Of a stretch of 64,000 nucleotides of DNA, positions 14,111 to 31,260 are shown piece by piece. Below the pieces are notes generated by a model. The model saw only the letters and a list, made by a program, of their open reading frames with translations, made no database searches and was not told the origin of the DNA. This DNA is from Hofstenia miamia (taxonomy: Eukaryota; Xenacoelomorpha; Acoela). Position numbers and translations under genes: made by a program. Numbering within the stretch: the stretch's first letter is position 1; each line of letters opens with the position of its first letter. The stretch covers positions 890,825 through 954,824 of the forward strand of contig SCFE01000089.1 in the NCBI GenBank assembly GCA_004352715.1, given 5' to 3'.

Positions 14111-15755
14111 TTTAAAAAGAAATAGCTTCAGGTATTTCATTTGTTTTGCTTCACGTTCATTTTCTATGCTGGCTGGGAAATTCTCCAATTTTGGAGGACT
14201 TCGGAAAGTCACATCGGATATAAACGTTTATTTTTTTCATTCTTAAGTGATGTCCTTTTAAGTGGAGCGAACTTTATTTACAAAATAAACATGAATTATC
14301 AAGAGAGAAATTTAATTGAAAATTACAATCTGGGAACAATTTTTCAAAATTTTTACAATGAACGCTATAATTTTGATATTTAGCATAAAATCGATTTTTT
14401 GATTTCTAAATTCGAACTACATCTCAATTAGATTTAAAAACGTTTAATAATATTTACTGTATTGAAAATACAACAGAAAACTATTATTAGAATACAAAGT
14501 CTGATATCTGAAAAAATTTTCATAAGAAGTCCCCATGAATATCTCCATAAATATATATGATATACAAAATGTAGCAAAAACCCATTTTGACGTAGTCTAT
14601 TCAAAAATTTTTGTAAAATATATTCAGAAAAATTTACATTCAACATTTGTAAAAAATTCAATTAAGGAAATTTTCATCAAGGCCAATTTTTCTGACGTCC
14701 TAGTGTATCTGTATTAATGAAGATACCTTTCAGAAAGAACCTTTAAAGGGGCAAAGAATAGCAACAACTGAATTTTTAATAAAAAATACGAAATTTGAAT
14801 TCAGAATTCTTAGAATGATCTGTATATTGAACAATGTAAGGGATTTATGAAACCATATTTTATATTTGGTATTTCAATTAAATTTGGGTATGTCCTATTA
14901 AAATGTCTACTAAAACGCTGACTTATTGTCTATGAATTTCAACATGTGTAAACCTCGGTAGATGTTTCATAGCATCACCATTCCAACAGCAAGTTTTTTA
15001 TTGAAACAAAACAAATAGAACAGAAGTAGTTTATTTCTACATAATATTGAAGCAGGTGGTATTATTACATTACTAATAAATAGCACAATATTTTTATTGT
15101 GATTCTCTTCGCATATTGTTGTGACTAGCATATTGCCTGCATTATTTATAGTACTTCGCAGTAATATCAATTTAACACTAGTTTATATTTTGAGCATTAT
15201 GAAAAACAATTATGAATAGTATTCTCCTCGACGTTAGCCTGAAAAACACTAGTTTCGAGAGAATTAGACATATTCTAAAGATTCCATCTCTACCTAGTAG
15301 CGTTGTTTTGTATGCTACCACTACTCCCACCATTAGCAAGCCTAACTCTTTTAAGTATTTTAGCCAGATAAAAATATCAAAAGATAAATTAAAACTCTAT
15401 CAATGCATTGGAAAATTTTGGAGATATTTTTCATATTAACTTGCAAAGGGGGTTTACAGGTTTAAACCATTAAATGAAATTTTTCAATGAAGATTCACTA
15501 TTGAAATTTCAACATTAAAATTGAATTAATGTTTTCAACTAGGTATTCACTGTGCATTTCCTTTTAATGTGATGTTCAAGCTTTGAGAGAAAAGTCCGGT
15601 ATAATTGAACAAACCAACTTAACGTCATTTCAAAAGTTAAACTATTGAAAGCCTACGATACGACGACTCCAAAGTAAATAATCAAGCATTTACTTAGTCA
15701 AGTTCATTTAAAACATTTTGATAACAATGATGATGATAATAATAATAATAAATCA

Positions 15756-19102
<3,347 letters not shown>

Positions 19103-20102
19103 NNNNNNNNNNNNNNNNNNNNNNNNNNNNNNNNNNNNNNNNNNNNNNNNNNNNNNNNNNNNNNNNNNNNNNNNNNNNNNNNNNNNNNNNNNNNNNNNNN
19201 NNNNNNNNNNNNNNNNNNNNNNNNNNNNNNNNNNNNNNNNNNNNNNNNNNNNNNNNNNNNNNNNNNNNNNNNNNNNNNNNNNNNNNNNNNNNNNNNNNNN
19301 NNNNNNNNNNNNNNNNNNNNNNNNNNNNNNNNNNNNNNNNNNNNNNNNNNNNNNNNNNNNNNNNNNNNNNNNNNNNNNNNNNNNNNNNNNNNNNNNNNNN
19401 NNNNNNNNNNNNNNNNNNNNNNNNNNNNNNNNNNNNNNNNNNNNNNNNNNNNNNNNNNNNNNNNNNNNNNNNNNNNNNNNNNNNNNNNNNNNNNNNNNNN
19501 NNNNNNNNNNNNNNNNNNNNNNNNNNNNNNNNNNNNNNNNNNNNNNNNNNNNNNNNNNNNNNNNNNNNNNNNNNNNNNNNNNNNNNNNNNNNNNNNNNNN
19601 NNNNNNNNNNNNNNNNNNNNNNNNNNNNNNNNNNNNNNNNNNNNNNNNNNNNNNNNNNNNNNNNNNNNNNNNNNNNNNNNNNNNNNNNNNNNNNNNNNNN
19701 NNNNNNNNNNNNNNNNNNNNNNNNNNNNNNNNNNNNNNNNNNNNNNNNNNNNNNNNNNNNNNNNNNNNNNNNNNNNNNNNNNNNNNNNNNNNNNNNNNNN
19801 NNNNNNNNNNNNNNNNNNNNNNNNNNNNNNNNNNNNNNNNNNNNNNNNNNNNNNNNNNNNNNNNNNNNNNNNNNNNNNNNNNNNNNNNNNNNNNNNNNNN
19901 NNNNNNNNNNNNNNNNNNNNNNNNNNNNNNNNNNNNNNNNNNNNNNNNNNNNNNNNNNNNNNNNNNNNNNNNNNNNNNNNNNNNNNNNNNNNNNNNNNNN
20001 NNNNNNNNNNNNNNNNNNNNNNNNNNNNNNNNNNNNNNNNNNNNNNNNNNNNNNNNNNNNNNNNNNNNNNNNNNNNNNNNNNNNNNNNNNNNNNNNNNNN
20101 NN
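19103..20102. other. Assembly gap of exactly 1000 N, TA repeats on both sides
   Basis: A round 1000-N length is usual for scaffold joins of unknown distance. TA tracts border it at 19080-19102 and 20103-20112. Exons of one gene switch strand across it (exons 5 and 6 minus to the left, 2-4 plus to the right), so the orientation of one side is probably wrong. Confidence 0.97.
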
Positions 20103-20613
20103 ATATATATATGTATTGTAATCGGCCTGTCAGAAAAGACATATTCGCGGCCGGTTTTCGTCATTGAAATATATGATATTTTTCCTTAGTATTAATTGAA
20201 CAAAGGCACGATTATGAGGTTGGAAACCTTCTATTTAACATAATTAACTATAAAGAATTGCAATATCCAACTTAAAGGCATAGAATACACAATTATATGG
20301 AGTTCAATGTTTTCAATATAGCAATTATTACATGAAATTAAAAATTGTTTACAAATAATGAGTGTTTGTGAGCCGGACAACGCACAGTAGGTTATAAATG
20401 TGCTGCAACATGAAAATGCTGAAAATACCTTTTCTCAGGAAATTGTTTCTAATAAATCCAAGTATCAGTAAAGTAAGATGTAAAAAATGTCAGTGTGGTT
20501 AGGAACTCTGTGCCTAATAGCACATCGCATTCGTTGATTTAATAATCTAATTTTATCGACAGTGTTTATTTTACGCATTTGGACATTAATAGCATTTACT
20601 AACCTCTATTTAG

Positions 20614-20708
20614 GATTAGTCAAGCTGGGAATCCATACTATTACGGGGAGAAAGGTTGCGATTAAAATTGTGAATAAAGAAAAGCTCAGTGAGTCTGTGC
20701 TGCAAAAG
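20614..20708 (+). CDS. BRSK: BRSK/SAD kinase exon 2 (N-lobe, VAIK lysine)
   Basis: A 95-nt exon encodes (G)[18 protein letters not shown], then [17 protein letters not shown] carries the ATP-binding lysine. Two bases at the start complete the Gly codon begun by the last base of exon 1 at 36692, so the glycine-rich loop GKGQTG is made across that splice. Acceptor ctatttag, donor gtatta. Wording matches BRSK1/2 closely (LSESVL). Exon 1 should be upstream on this strand but is found about 16 kb downstream. Confidence 0.94.
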
Positions 20709-23671
20709 GTATTAACTTAATATATAGCAATTTATTTCATGAAGAGTTTGCAAATGATGTTTAACGGGAATAAGAGATTTTATAGTAGTTCACACGTATT
20801 TAGAATCATTACTCTGAGAAATGATTTAAATTCTTGATTTGCTATGTTATAATGACTGACGCAATAATTAGCATGTTATGAATTGGTAAGTTGATTGGCT
20901 GTGTGGCCTAGAAATTTGATTGCTTTGTAATATTCATTCTGTTCCCTGGAGATGTATTCCCCGTTATCCACTCGCTTATCATTCCATTAAGAATTTCTAC
21001 TTCTTTGTATTTTACCTTTTAATTCATTTAAAGTCTATCTCTATATATCGTTTTGTGATTTTGTGAACTATTACCTTTTTATTGGCTTCATCGCTATTCA
21101 ATTTTAGTCTTCATTTCGCAATTTACAATTTATTTAGTAATGGAAGATCTGGATCAGTTTGCGATTTAAAGTCTTCACATGTTTCACAATTTACTATTAT
21201 TAAAAACAATTAACATTTGCTAAGAATAGGACAAAATAATATCAATAAAGTCGTATTAACTCTTCTGTAATTTTCGGTCATTTTTATGCAAAACATGAAT
21301 TTAAAAACATGCGATTATTATCTTGATTTAGCTGTTTACTCAATTTATTATTATTATTATTATTATTGTTCCGCAAGCAATGTACAGCAATAGCTAGCGT
21401 CCACTAATTATCCTTTAAGCATAAAAATAAGAGTAGTCCTTGCATATATATATATATAGAATAATATATCCTACATGAAAATAAGCATAGAATAGTCGCA
21501 ATAGCCCATAATTATTGATATATTGAAGAACCACTTGCAAAAAGTCACCCTGGTTTACTGATTTGTGTTTCCAATTATACAATGTTAGAATGTAATAAAA
21601 ACAATGTAGACTATGGGTACATTCAGAAAATTTGAAGTATCCACAAGAAGGATTTTAGACCGATCAATCATCAATTAAGCATTCAGTCCATCATTAAGGA
21701 AATTCTGCCTGTCATTAAATATACTTTAAAAGCAAATATCATTCATATTCCTTTACACCGCCATGAAATGCTTCCTTTTACGTAAAGTCTCATATTTAAC
21801 AATTTTCATTAGGATATATGTGTATAGACTTTTGCGGTGATTCAGGAAAAATGCATTTTTAAGCGTGTGCGTTTTAATTCTTTGTGTTGAATGAATAGAA
21901 TTTTGTGCAAAAATACATTTTCTATAGAGCATAGGTTTCTAATGATCCTACCACGGGCTTCGGGAGAATTCTTTGTGGACAGCAAAAAATTATATATTTT
22001 TAAAAATAGATCAAATTATTGACAAAATAAAGTATAAGGGGCAAATCCTGCTCCACTTAAAATAATTCTGCTCCTTTCAAAAAGTCAACAGTGGCAACTG
22101 TCCTTCCCCCACCATTCTGTTCCGGCACCTCTGGATCCATCATAATTTAATAGTTGATACTCATCACATTTACACGCACAAAAAGCTGTTTTGAAAGAGA
22201 TAGAGCATAATTCTAGTGAAATAATGTTAATGAAATGCACATCTAAGCCTTTTTTCATATCACTAGTTAGATCGTCAACAATTTGTTTGCTTAGAACTTG
22301 TGCTAATTCACTGCAATATTGCCAATGAGACTTCGAAATTTTTATTTGAGAACGTTCATTAGTTATATTGTAATGTCTTTAGATAAGAACGTTGCTTGTA
22401 TGCAACAAAATAGGCAACCAAATTGAGCGCATTACGCCTGCGTTATTGATGCCTTTTTCAGACTTTTGTTATTTGATGTAAATTCAAATATTTTCTACTT
22501 AATCACTGTTTTTATGTTTCTCACGTTTGAAAATGTTTCAATATAATCTTGGTCATTTGAAACTTCTTTTTTATCTTGAGTTTAGGCCGCTCTCAGTCAG
22601 ATGAAGCAGATTATTTTCATATGCAAACTGTTGTCCATAAACAAAATTCACTTTTAACAAACCATTGATTAAGATAGGTTTTACAATCTATATTGTGAAC
22701 AATCACTTCAATGTTATAACATTTAATGTTGTTTAATGTATGTTGTCACTATGTATTGTAGTTATTTTACTTTTCTTCTATAGGAAAATGTCATTAGGGC
22801 CAATTTCAAGTTTATTGTTATTTAATGTCAATATTTTTGTGGGAATATCTCTTGCATTGATAATCACATTACAATTACGCTTCTAACGCTCTCACTCACT
22901 TGTACAGCTTTGGAGTCTATCATGATGCTAATCATTAACATCACGGACGTTGAGCATAGTTACTTCTTCACAGTGAGTCGTAGGTTTATAGTCAAATTTG
23001 ATATTGTGATATTTCCAAGTCCATTTTTCAAAAACATAAAAAATTAAGAAATTTTTGAATAAAAATTTCATGATGGATTTTATCAAAATGTGTTTTTCTT
23101 CAAATACAACATTTCAATTTCGCCGAAGAATTTATTGTTTAGATAAGTTAGTGGTAAAAGTTTAGTTTCATAACATTTTCTTTCACAAGACACACAATCG
23201 ATTAATTTCCGTTACATAGTCTCACTTTGTGTCCTTGTAGTGTGTCTGTGTGAGAAAGAATCAATTAACTTCACACTGCTCTTGACATAAGACAAAGGAA
23301 AATACATTGAAATTCACATTTGTTGTCAATCAAGTTTTGACTTCTTTACAAGCGACTTTAGTTTTTTCATCTAGTCCTTTTTTAAAAATAATGTCTATTT
23401 CTTGTTCATCTACCTGTAAAACTTGGTCTCTTAACTTAGGTTCACCATCTTCATTTCTTATTAGATTTTTATTTGTATTAGCCCAGTATTAAGGTAGATT
23501 CAAAAATCTGTAGTTTGAGAGTAGATATTTAGCTTGTAAAATTGCGCTTTTTAATATTTTGAAGACCATTTTGGTAAAAATGCATTTAAATTTTATCCAC
23601 ATGAATTGCGCACCAATTAATAATTATTCTATTTTTGATGAAAATGGCGATTTAGGTAGAGTATATTTTAG
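20709..23671 (+). other. BRSK intron 2, about 3.0 kb
   Basis: Bounded by strong exons 2 and 3. It contains (ATT)n around 21345-21366, a short TA tract near 21445-21459, and one possible decayed transposon (21949-22132). No other coding signal was found. Confidence 0.8.
21949..22132. mobile_element. Possible decayed hAT-like element (one good end only)
   Basis: Read on the minus strand, the right side starts CAGAGGTGCCGGAACAGAAT, a hAT-like terminus. GATCC occurs just outside both proposed ends (21944-21948 and 22134-22138), but the left end (taccacgggcttcggg) is not a convincing inverted match. Treat the borders as tentative. Confidence 0.35.
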
Positions 23672-23757
23672 GTAGAGAGAGAAATCGCAATAATGAAGTT
23701 AATCGAGCACGCACATGTTTTATCCATTTACGACGTTTATGAAAACAAAAAATATCT
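23672..23757 (+). CDS. BRSK: BRSK/SAD kinase exon 3 (helix C)
   Basis: An 86-nt exon encodes VEREIAIMKLIEHAHVLSIY, then DVYENKKYL. VEREI carries the helix C glutamate that pairs with the VAIK lysine. It begins in phase with exon 2 (..LQK|VERE), the exact wording of BRSK1/2. The last Leu codon is split, CT here and A in exon 4. Acceptor attttag, donor gtaagt. Compared with vertebrate BRSK (EHPHVLKLYDVYENKKYL) the Pro and Lys-Leu are replaced. Correct strand and order relative to exons 2 and 4. Confidence 0.94.
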
Positions 23758-26700
23758 GTAAGTGTATATTTCTCCTTAAATTGGAATCACTTAATGTGGC
23801 TAATATTTTCAATAGCCCAATGTACTTAATTTCTCGTTTATTACTATCGACAAGGTGTGGTGCTTTGTTTTTTGGCAGTATTCCTCAAAAGTAGGTGAAT
23901 GGATCGTGATTAAAATTTTTAAGGTGGCTCTTAAGTTTAAAGAAAGCCCTATTAACTTGATTTGGATAGCATTTATTTTTATATTTTGAAAAAAATCGAA
24001 TTTCATTGGAAATTTTGAGAATACTGTTGTGTAATATGACAGTTAAAGAAACAATTGACCGTTTGATGTGAATACTAGTCTGGGAAGTGGGAGCTACTTG
24101 CCCTCTTCCAATTGCTGTTCTAATTAGAATGTCTTTATCAAACAAACTAATTTTTAAAAAATTAGTGCAAAGTGAGTTGAAAATCGTACAGGATTAAATG
24201 TGTTGCATATCAGATTACACTGAATGTGATCACATAGAAATTCTAATCGTGGGAGAAAACCATTTTTATGTCCGCCGTTTATAAGGTATAGCCGCCAAAA
24301 CAGGCATTTTGACCGTTGTGCAATAGAAATATATGAACAACACTTCACAGTTCTTAGTCATTTTGACGGTACAGCTAATCATGTCGAATTCCATGAGTTT
24401 TCTTTCTAAGGATTATTCAGTGGTTGGAATGAGAGGAACAAAAAGATCTTGGTCTACATACATCTCGCAATGTATTTGCTGGAAGCCAAATGGTACAGCC
24501 AAATAACTAACTGATTTTGACGGTCCTATATCAAGTTTTCTTTTATTTTTTGATGATTTCATCTTGCATACAATTGTTCATTGCACCAATTTTTAATGAA
24601 GTACCAACGAAGTGAATGGGGTGTTCAGAATACAAAATGGTAGTTTCTTGGTCAAATTAGCTATCTTACAGCATCAAAGGTAGAATTAGAGATGCTGTGG
24701 GAGACTAATAGGGGTTTTTACATTTTCAAATTGACTTTGAAGAAATCATGATAAATTTAAGATTTGACAATAAGGTAGCAGAAGACATCGACATGCAAGC
24801 TATAAGTTCTGCATGATATCAGAAATATGGTTTTGCATGATAAGAAATTGTCAACTCAGTTACCTTTCCGGGTAATCCGGACCATACAAATTCAAGCATA
24901 CTTGTTGGGACATATGTGAGAAAAATTCGAAATATTGTCTTAGCATATTTCCATATTTGTATAAGGATAAAAATCGTTTTCCAAGCATTGCGTTGTGCCA
25001 TCATGTTGTGAAAAGTTTGAACAAACCTTATTTCAAATTGTCTAAATTTCTCATTGACACAAAATGTTAGAAATATTACTAAATAGGAATCAAAAGAAAG
25101 GCCTATAATGCAAATAAAACATTGAAAACATTTAATTATAACTTTGCATTGGAAATTTATAGCCTTTATTTATAGAAAATTGTTATTTTGGAACTCTCAA
25201 GTGTCAGTTTTTCATTGACATTTTTCTTAAAATCGCTATAATTTTGTAACCACTGACCCTATCTGCATAATTTTTCGTCCAAAGTTGCCGAACAAGTTAA
25301 AGAAAAAAGTTATAGATGGATGGTTTATTTAAATAAGTAAGTGTGTATATTTTTTTTTGTAAATATACATTTATTGTAGTTTGTAGTATTTGTTTGTTTG
25401 TTTATTTTAGCAATAAATTTGCTTGACTCTAAATATACGGTCTCTGAGTTTTATCTAAAAATATCGAAGGGGAAGGTCAAATCCCCCACACCCCAGGTAA
25501 GATAGTGTTGATAGTGAAAAACCATATTTCATTGACTATTTATAAGGCAAGAGTGAACAAATTGGTTCGTCTACTAAGTAGTTTGCAGGAGGATTGTGCC
25601 ATTAGTGAAGCTTAAAGGAAGCGTCTGAAGATAATGAACTTCTACAATTATGCGAAACATGGAGTATATTTATTGGACAGTATGGTGCGAAAATATACGT
25701 TGACTAGCTTATGTGTTTTACCATATTTTAGAAATCATAATCCTGAAAAGCTGCTTTGTGTTTGACAAGTTGTTCCTGGGAATAATCATGCGGAATTTTG
25801 TTTTTCATTTTGCTGCCAGAGAAATAATTAATTTACCTGCTTTGTCTAGACATTCTTCTGAGGTTGCATGAAAAAGGAAGCAATGTCAATGTTACAATCA
25901 TCATGATCGGACTGTTCATGGGGAAAATATACTTGTGTGCTAGTTTAAATATATAATTTTTCCGGTGGTCGTACATTAAAAAATTATAGTGTACTGATAT
26001 GGTTGAATTGCACAGTGTGTATGATTGTATCTTCTTTATGCTATTACTTTTATCTTGTTGATTTTAAACTATTATGGCATTTGATGTACCATACAATGCC
26101 CGTCAACTGTCTGCTGGTAGCTAAATATATGTTGTTTATCTTCGTTCCTTGTCATAACCGCTCATATTTATATTATCATATCGTTCCGCCGTGTTCTTTA
26201 TCTAAATACAGCTCGTGAATTGCCAGTTGTGTGAAATATGGTTGACAAGCATTGGCGCTTTCTACCATAATACAATGCAGTGTGTGACTGAAATTTATGC
26301 TTTTGCCATCTACTCGACTGACTGGCAGTTTCCTGTTAGCAGAAATTACGGAACCAATGTTTGTAAACTAATTCAATAACCTTTTTGTGTACTTTTGAAA
26401 TTTTGTTTCAAACTCAAATCAAACAGCCATGCGGAAATCTTTAAATTGATATCTAAGTGAAAAATATAAGTGACAATTTATTACTGTATACGAAAATTTG
26501 GAATATCACGTTTTTAATATACAGAATGTGCATTGTCAATTTAAGATATTATATGGCTTAGCTATATTTTTGTGAGACCGTGGTTTATTTGGATATTATA
26601 GGCGTGTATGTTTATTATATGGTATTAACAAATGACATTTTATTAGTTTTGAAAATATATTCAATATAGAAAACTTAAGTACAATTTATATACTATTAAA

Positions 26701-27819
26701 TTTTGATGGGTTGACCCAATATGTGTCATTTTGATATTAACTTCAAATTTTGTGTGGTTAATCTTCTAAACTATCTTAACTCCTTCGCCGGTTTTTAGAT
26801 CAATTAAGATTTATGGACTTTGTTTAAATTAAATAATTGACAATTGCTGATATTGAAAATAAGCTGTCCATTATATCCATCATCCAATCGTTTTTTTATT
26901 TATTTTCAAGTAATTTGGAAATCCGTTGATGTCGAAACATCTATGGGTAAATGCGCTCCAAAGTTGTGGCGAAGATTTGTTATAAAAAATTGTGCTGCCC
27001 GTGCCTGAAGTAAATAAAAATAGTAACATTTCTTTCAACGCAAAACCCAATACTGAAACAACTAGCCTCGCGTGCGGCGTGCGCAAGAACTAAGGTAGTC
27101 ACGAATTAAGTGTGGAAATGAAAGGCAACACGATTTATTATCCTGTGCTGTTTTCAGAATTTAGGTATCGTTATCAGCTTTTGAGCATTTACATTTTTTT
27201 TAGAAAACATCACAAATTGTAAGAATATTATTTGGTTTGTTAAGAACGGATATTGAAGCAAATATTATTTAGTTTAATATTTTTATAAAATTTAAGCTTT
27301 TTGATTTGGTATTTCCAATTGTTTTCTGGTGTTTCTCTGTTATTTTAACTTGAATTAATTTGGCAAAGTATAAGGAAGCAGCTGAGAGATGTTCCATATA
27401 TTTTAATGATGTGAATATTATTTTCTAACATATAATTGCGCTTTTCTAAATTTATATATTATTAATATACAGAGTGCTCCCACTCCTTTTCTAGTAGAAG
27501 GACGAATTCCTTGATTGTGGTTTGTAAGAGTATTTTGTTCGAGGCTATTCCTCAATTCGACGCTCCTCCTTTTAACCTACACTCTGGGTTTTGTAGGGAT
27601 TCGTTCTTTGTAGATGTATGGATTATTAAAAGAATTATGTATTGGAGTGGTCAATGCAGATCACTTGTCAAATCTTGACATTATTAGTGTATAAAATTGA
27701 ATATATTTACATTACATTATTGGATGTATATATGCATTGACAATTTCTTGTGATTATATATGTTTTTTATGTATTATTTGTATTGTGTAAGTTATTTTAT
27801 TTCATCCAATTGTTCATAG
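23758..27819 (+). other. BRSK intron 3, about 4.1 kb
   Basis: Bounded by exons 3 and 4. No conserved coding sequence was seen. A short inverted-end candidate sits at 27470-27586. A (GTTT)n run lies near 25391-25402. Confidence 0.8.
27470..27586. repeat. Short GC-richer block with CAGAGTG inverted ends
   Basis: CAGAGTG at 27470-27476 is mirrored by CACTCTG at 27580-27586, and imperfect internal pairing exists (gacgaattcc with caattcgacg). It stands out from the AT-rich intron. No target duplication was found, so it may be a decayed MITE or chance. Confidence 0.35.
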
Positions 27820-27960
27820 ATATCTGATTCTTGAGCATGTGAGTGGTGGAGAACTTTTCGATTACCTCGTGAAGAAGGGTAGGCTCACTCCAAAAGAAGC
27901 TCGAAAATTCTTCAGACAAATTATTTCAGCCATGAATTTTTGTCACAAGCACTCAATTTG
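27820..27960 (+). CDS. BRSK: BRSK/SAD kinase exon 4 (hinge to catalytic loop)
   Basis: A 141-nt exon encodes [20 protein letters not shown], then [20 protein letters not shown] and CHKHSI(C). It covers the hinge, helix D and helix E of the kinase. [20 protein letters not shown] is a BRSK-specific wording. The final Cys codon is split (TG here, T in exon 5). Acceptor ttcatag, donor gtaact. The next exon by phase and wording is at 15759-15909 on the opposite strand, upstream. Confidence 0.95.
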
Positions 27961-29587
27961 GTAACTTTTCATAATAATGACTCATTAAATATGACAAAAG
28001 CATAAATGTAAATTACGTTACATTCAATATTTTGATTCTTACTAAGATATATATTCAGATTAAACTAAATTCACCTCTCACGAAGTTTCTTTCCGTTGGA
28101 AACAGCGATTTTTATTTAGCTGCTCTATTTTTAGAATTTTGAGAATACCTTAGTGTTTTCGCTATAATCACGATTTTAAGTTGCCATAATCGTATTTCTT
28201 GTTACGTTAATAGTCCAAAAACCCATAATCAATTCTTAATTTGCCAAAAACTTAGTATTTTGACTACAATAAATTGACCTAATGATGAAATTCAAACTGA
28301 ATATGTATTCTTAGAACGTATTATATAGTAATGCTTTCAATATAAGATGTTTAGCTTTCAATAGATTAATGACAATCATTTGGTAAAAACTTCATTCAAG
28401 AATTGCACTAGACCAACCATTTCAAGTATAACTGTGATTCTCCTAACTATCGCGACTATGTTTTTCAATTTTCCAATACTTTTAGTTTGAGTTGAATTCA
28501 AATTTTGAAACATTTTCACAAAAATATAGAAAATTACTTAGTCGATTTTAGCCTTGTTTGCAGCGGTTGCGATTATGGTATTGTACCATACCATAATGTA
28601 TCATAATGAATCAAATGGTAGAAAAAAATTGTAGGACCATTATGGAAGGTAAACTTATACAGAATTTATATTGAGTTTTAGGAAAATGGTTAAACTTAAT
28701 GCCATTATATATCTCATTTTTATAATACTCGAGTGGGTAAATAATAATTTTACACCATGTTTTGAACAAATATAATAGCTTTCAAAAGTGCTGCAAAACT
28801 TTGGTAGCAGCATCTATAAATTGTAAGCAAATACTAAAGATTAAGTTGTTTCCCATTTGTAATAGTAGATTGCAAACAAAAACTAACGATTAAATTGGTT
28901 TCCATTTTTATTGCTTGCGCCTAAGAAAGCGTGTTGTATTGGAATATAAACAAAAAATAATTAGTGTATTTTGAGATGTTTCAGAATTTTAACTAAATCT
29001 TTATTGATCCTAATGAATTGCTTGTGATTTCAGCTCAATTTCATGTTACACAAAATGGTCTTTTAGCTGTAGGTTTGCAATTTTGTATACATTTTGCCAA
29101 ATTAAAGAAATCGCTATTACCGCATGCATCTTACGTATATTTCACCATCATTCACCATATTTTAAATAGTTGCCCTTATGTCCATAATGCATGGACGAAT
29201 TTAAATTATGGATGGCTAAGATATTTCGCCTTGCCATATACGCCCTACCATAAAGGACCGCTTTGCTTCTTTTGACCTAAAAATGAAATTTTGATTTACC
29301 AAAATATTTGAATTTTTCTTTGCAACCATACTGAATATCAGCAAAATTCGCGGTTTCCTTGTCTAAGCAAATTTTGCAATGGTTTTAATCGCAAAAAAAC
29401 ATTTTGAATTTATTGAATTCTTAGCCCCATAATTTTCACCATCTATCACTATGATATCGAAATCATGGCCATGGCTGCTAAAATTCTGGTTACTGAATAT
29501 TTCTTTGTATGCTTTTATACTTGAGTTGGTCATTCATTCATTCATTGTAAATTTAAAACGAAATATATATATATAATGTGTTTAAAT

Positions 29588-29626
<39 letters not shown>

Positions 29627-31057
29627 AATGCTCTTACGTCGTTACAAACTCTAAACTTGGGATTACAGTAGACTTGATAAGTAACTAAGTAGTATGCTTG
29701 CATAAAATTCGGATCCCAGAATTACCATTGTTCAAATTCTATATTTATAAAGTCATTACATTTTAAATTGTGACTTGTAATACATAGATTTTAATGATTA
29801 CTTTTAAATAGTTATTTGATACTGTTGGAAACAGATAAATGTACAATACGATTTCGTGAAGACGACTTTTAATTATATAGCAATGAACTCAATTTATGAC
29901 TGTTCTGAAGTTAATATTTAGCAACATAATTAAAGATAAAAACTTACATAAACAGATATTCGGCTTACTGAAATCTGAATTTTTTTAAAACCCGAAAATT
30001 TTCAAAATGGTCCTTAGTATTGAATTTTATCTAAATTTTCACGATTCTATTGCATTAATGATAACAGTGGATTTTGTTGATTAACAAAGAAATTAGTGCA
30101 ATGCAATATATTTCAAGTTTGTTTAACTAGTACGAAAACCTTAACTTCAATAGGGGTATGTGCGAAACATCAAATAGAATATTGATATAATATTCTGTTT
30201 TCCCCAATAGATTCTTACGAGGACTGCAGATTTAGATTCACTTGTATTAGTAGAATCTACATAATTCATTATTATTATTACTATTATTAGATTACAAGGA
30301 TTCACTGTTGTATTGGTTACGTTTACCCCATATTTGCCTGGGATGTACTGGGACACTAGTTACTATTTACAGTGATGTGTCTTGGCATAATTGTCACCCT
30401 GTAGTGTCTATTGCATATAATTGTAATCTTTGTCACTTGTGTTTTAATAAAACGATTTTACTCATTTGTACTGTCAAATCATTACCATCTGTATTCTATG
30501 CTATGCGCTCTTAATTACTTCTGCGTTGCATATATTACTAAATGCGTGTCAGTCATTAAGCATAGATTAGCTAGAATATTGTTGATTTCTCGTCCGAGTT
30601 GTTTTGCTCGAGTTTTTCGAAATAATTCGAGTTCGAGTTTCTTATATTTCCATTACTCGAAGACACGGTTCTAGATGTGCGTGCCCTGGTGTGATTATGT
30701 GATGTTATAGAACTTCCAACAAGATTAATGTGGTTATAATACTACTTTTGACATAAAAAACGTGTAAATTAGAAAGCTTAAACGTTCAAATTTTGTTGAT
30801 GCACAGACCACTGCTTAACGATTTTTGTATGGAAATTACGTTGTTGTTTGTTCAAGTACAGTAAATTATCTAAAGTTTTTGTTACAGAATGGGTATAGAA
30901 ATAGCTTTGGGCAGAATTGTAAATCAAACAAAATTTGCTGAATTCTCAAGGTTACACTTAAAGAATATATCCATTAAAAAATATGATAGTGATGTTGCAA
31001 GAAGTAGGTGCTTAATTAAATAGGAACATGTTCACAACAAACACAGTGAAAAACTAC
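27961..31057. other. No gene; contains the likely hidden misjoin
   Basis: To the left is BRSK exon 4 and to the right PKN exon 5 (minus). It holds (CATT)4 at 29531-29546 and a (TA)n tract at 29591-29622. No conserved exon was recognised; the rest of HR1c, expected just below 31058 on the minus strand, was not identified. A stretch at 30590-30665 is rich in CGAG/TCGAG repeats. Confidence 0.6.
29531..29622. repeat. (CATT)4 and TA microsatellites
   Basis: CATT repeated four times at 29531-29546, a short TA tract at 29563-29575, and (AT)16 at 29591-29622. The long tract is a place where an assembler could join unrelated contigs without leaving N. Confidence 0.95.
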
Positions 31058-31218
31058 CTCGTTAAGTGCTTTTCGATCTTGAGTACCCTTTGCTTTACCT
31101 TGTTGTAATTTAACAATGTTGCGAGCACCTTGCAGAACTCGATATTCTACTGAAATGCGATGCTTAATTTGAGTTATTCTGTCATCTAAGCTTGGATTTC
31201 CGATTTCAATTTCGGCAT
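31058..31218 (-). CDS. PKN: PKN exon 5 (third HR1 repeat, first part)
   Basis: The exon encodes AEIEIGNPSLDDRITQIKHR, then ISVEYRVLQGARNIVKLQQG and KAKGTQDRKALNE. The pattern of a basic helix, then EYRVLQGARN and DRKAL, matches HR1c of PKN (FAVAEGAKN, TDRKALSEA). HR1 repeats are antiparallel coiled coils that bind Rho-family GTPases and keep the kinase inactive. A 42-nt intron (31219-31260) separates it from exon 4. The donor is gtagtt. The rest of HR1c should be in the next exon, which was not found. Confidence 0.85.
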
Positions 31219-31260
31219 CTAGAATATATGAGATAAAATCAACAGTTAGAAATGTTTTAC

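Noticed and set aside
30308-30674. Overlapping plus-strand frames rich in Cys and Ser
   Set aside because: No conserved pattern, and the second frame runs into CGAG-type simple sequence.
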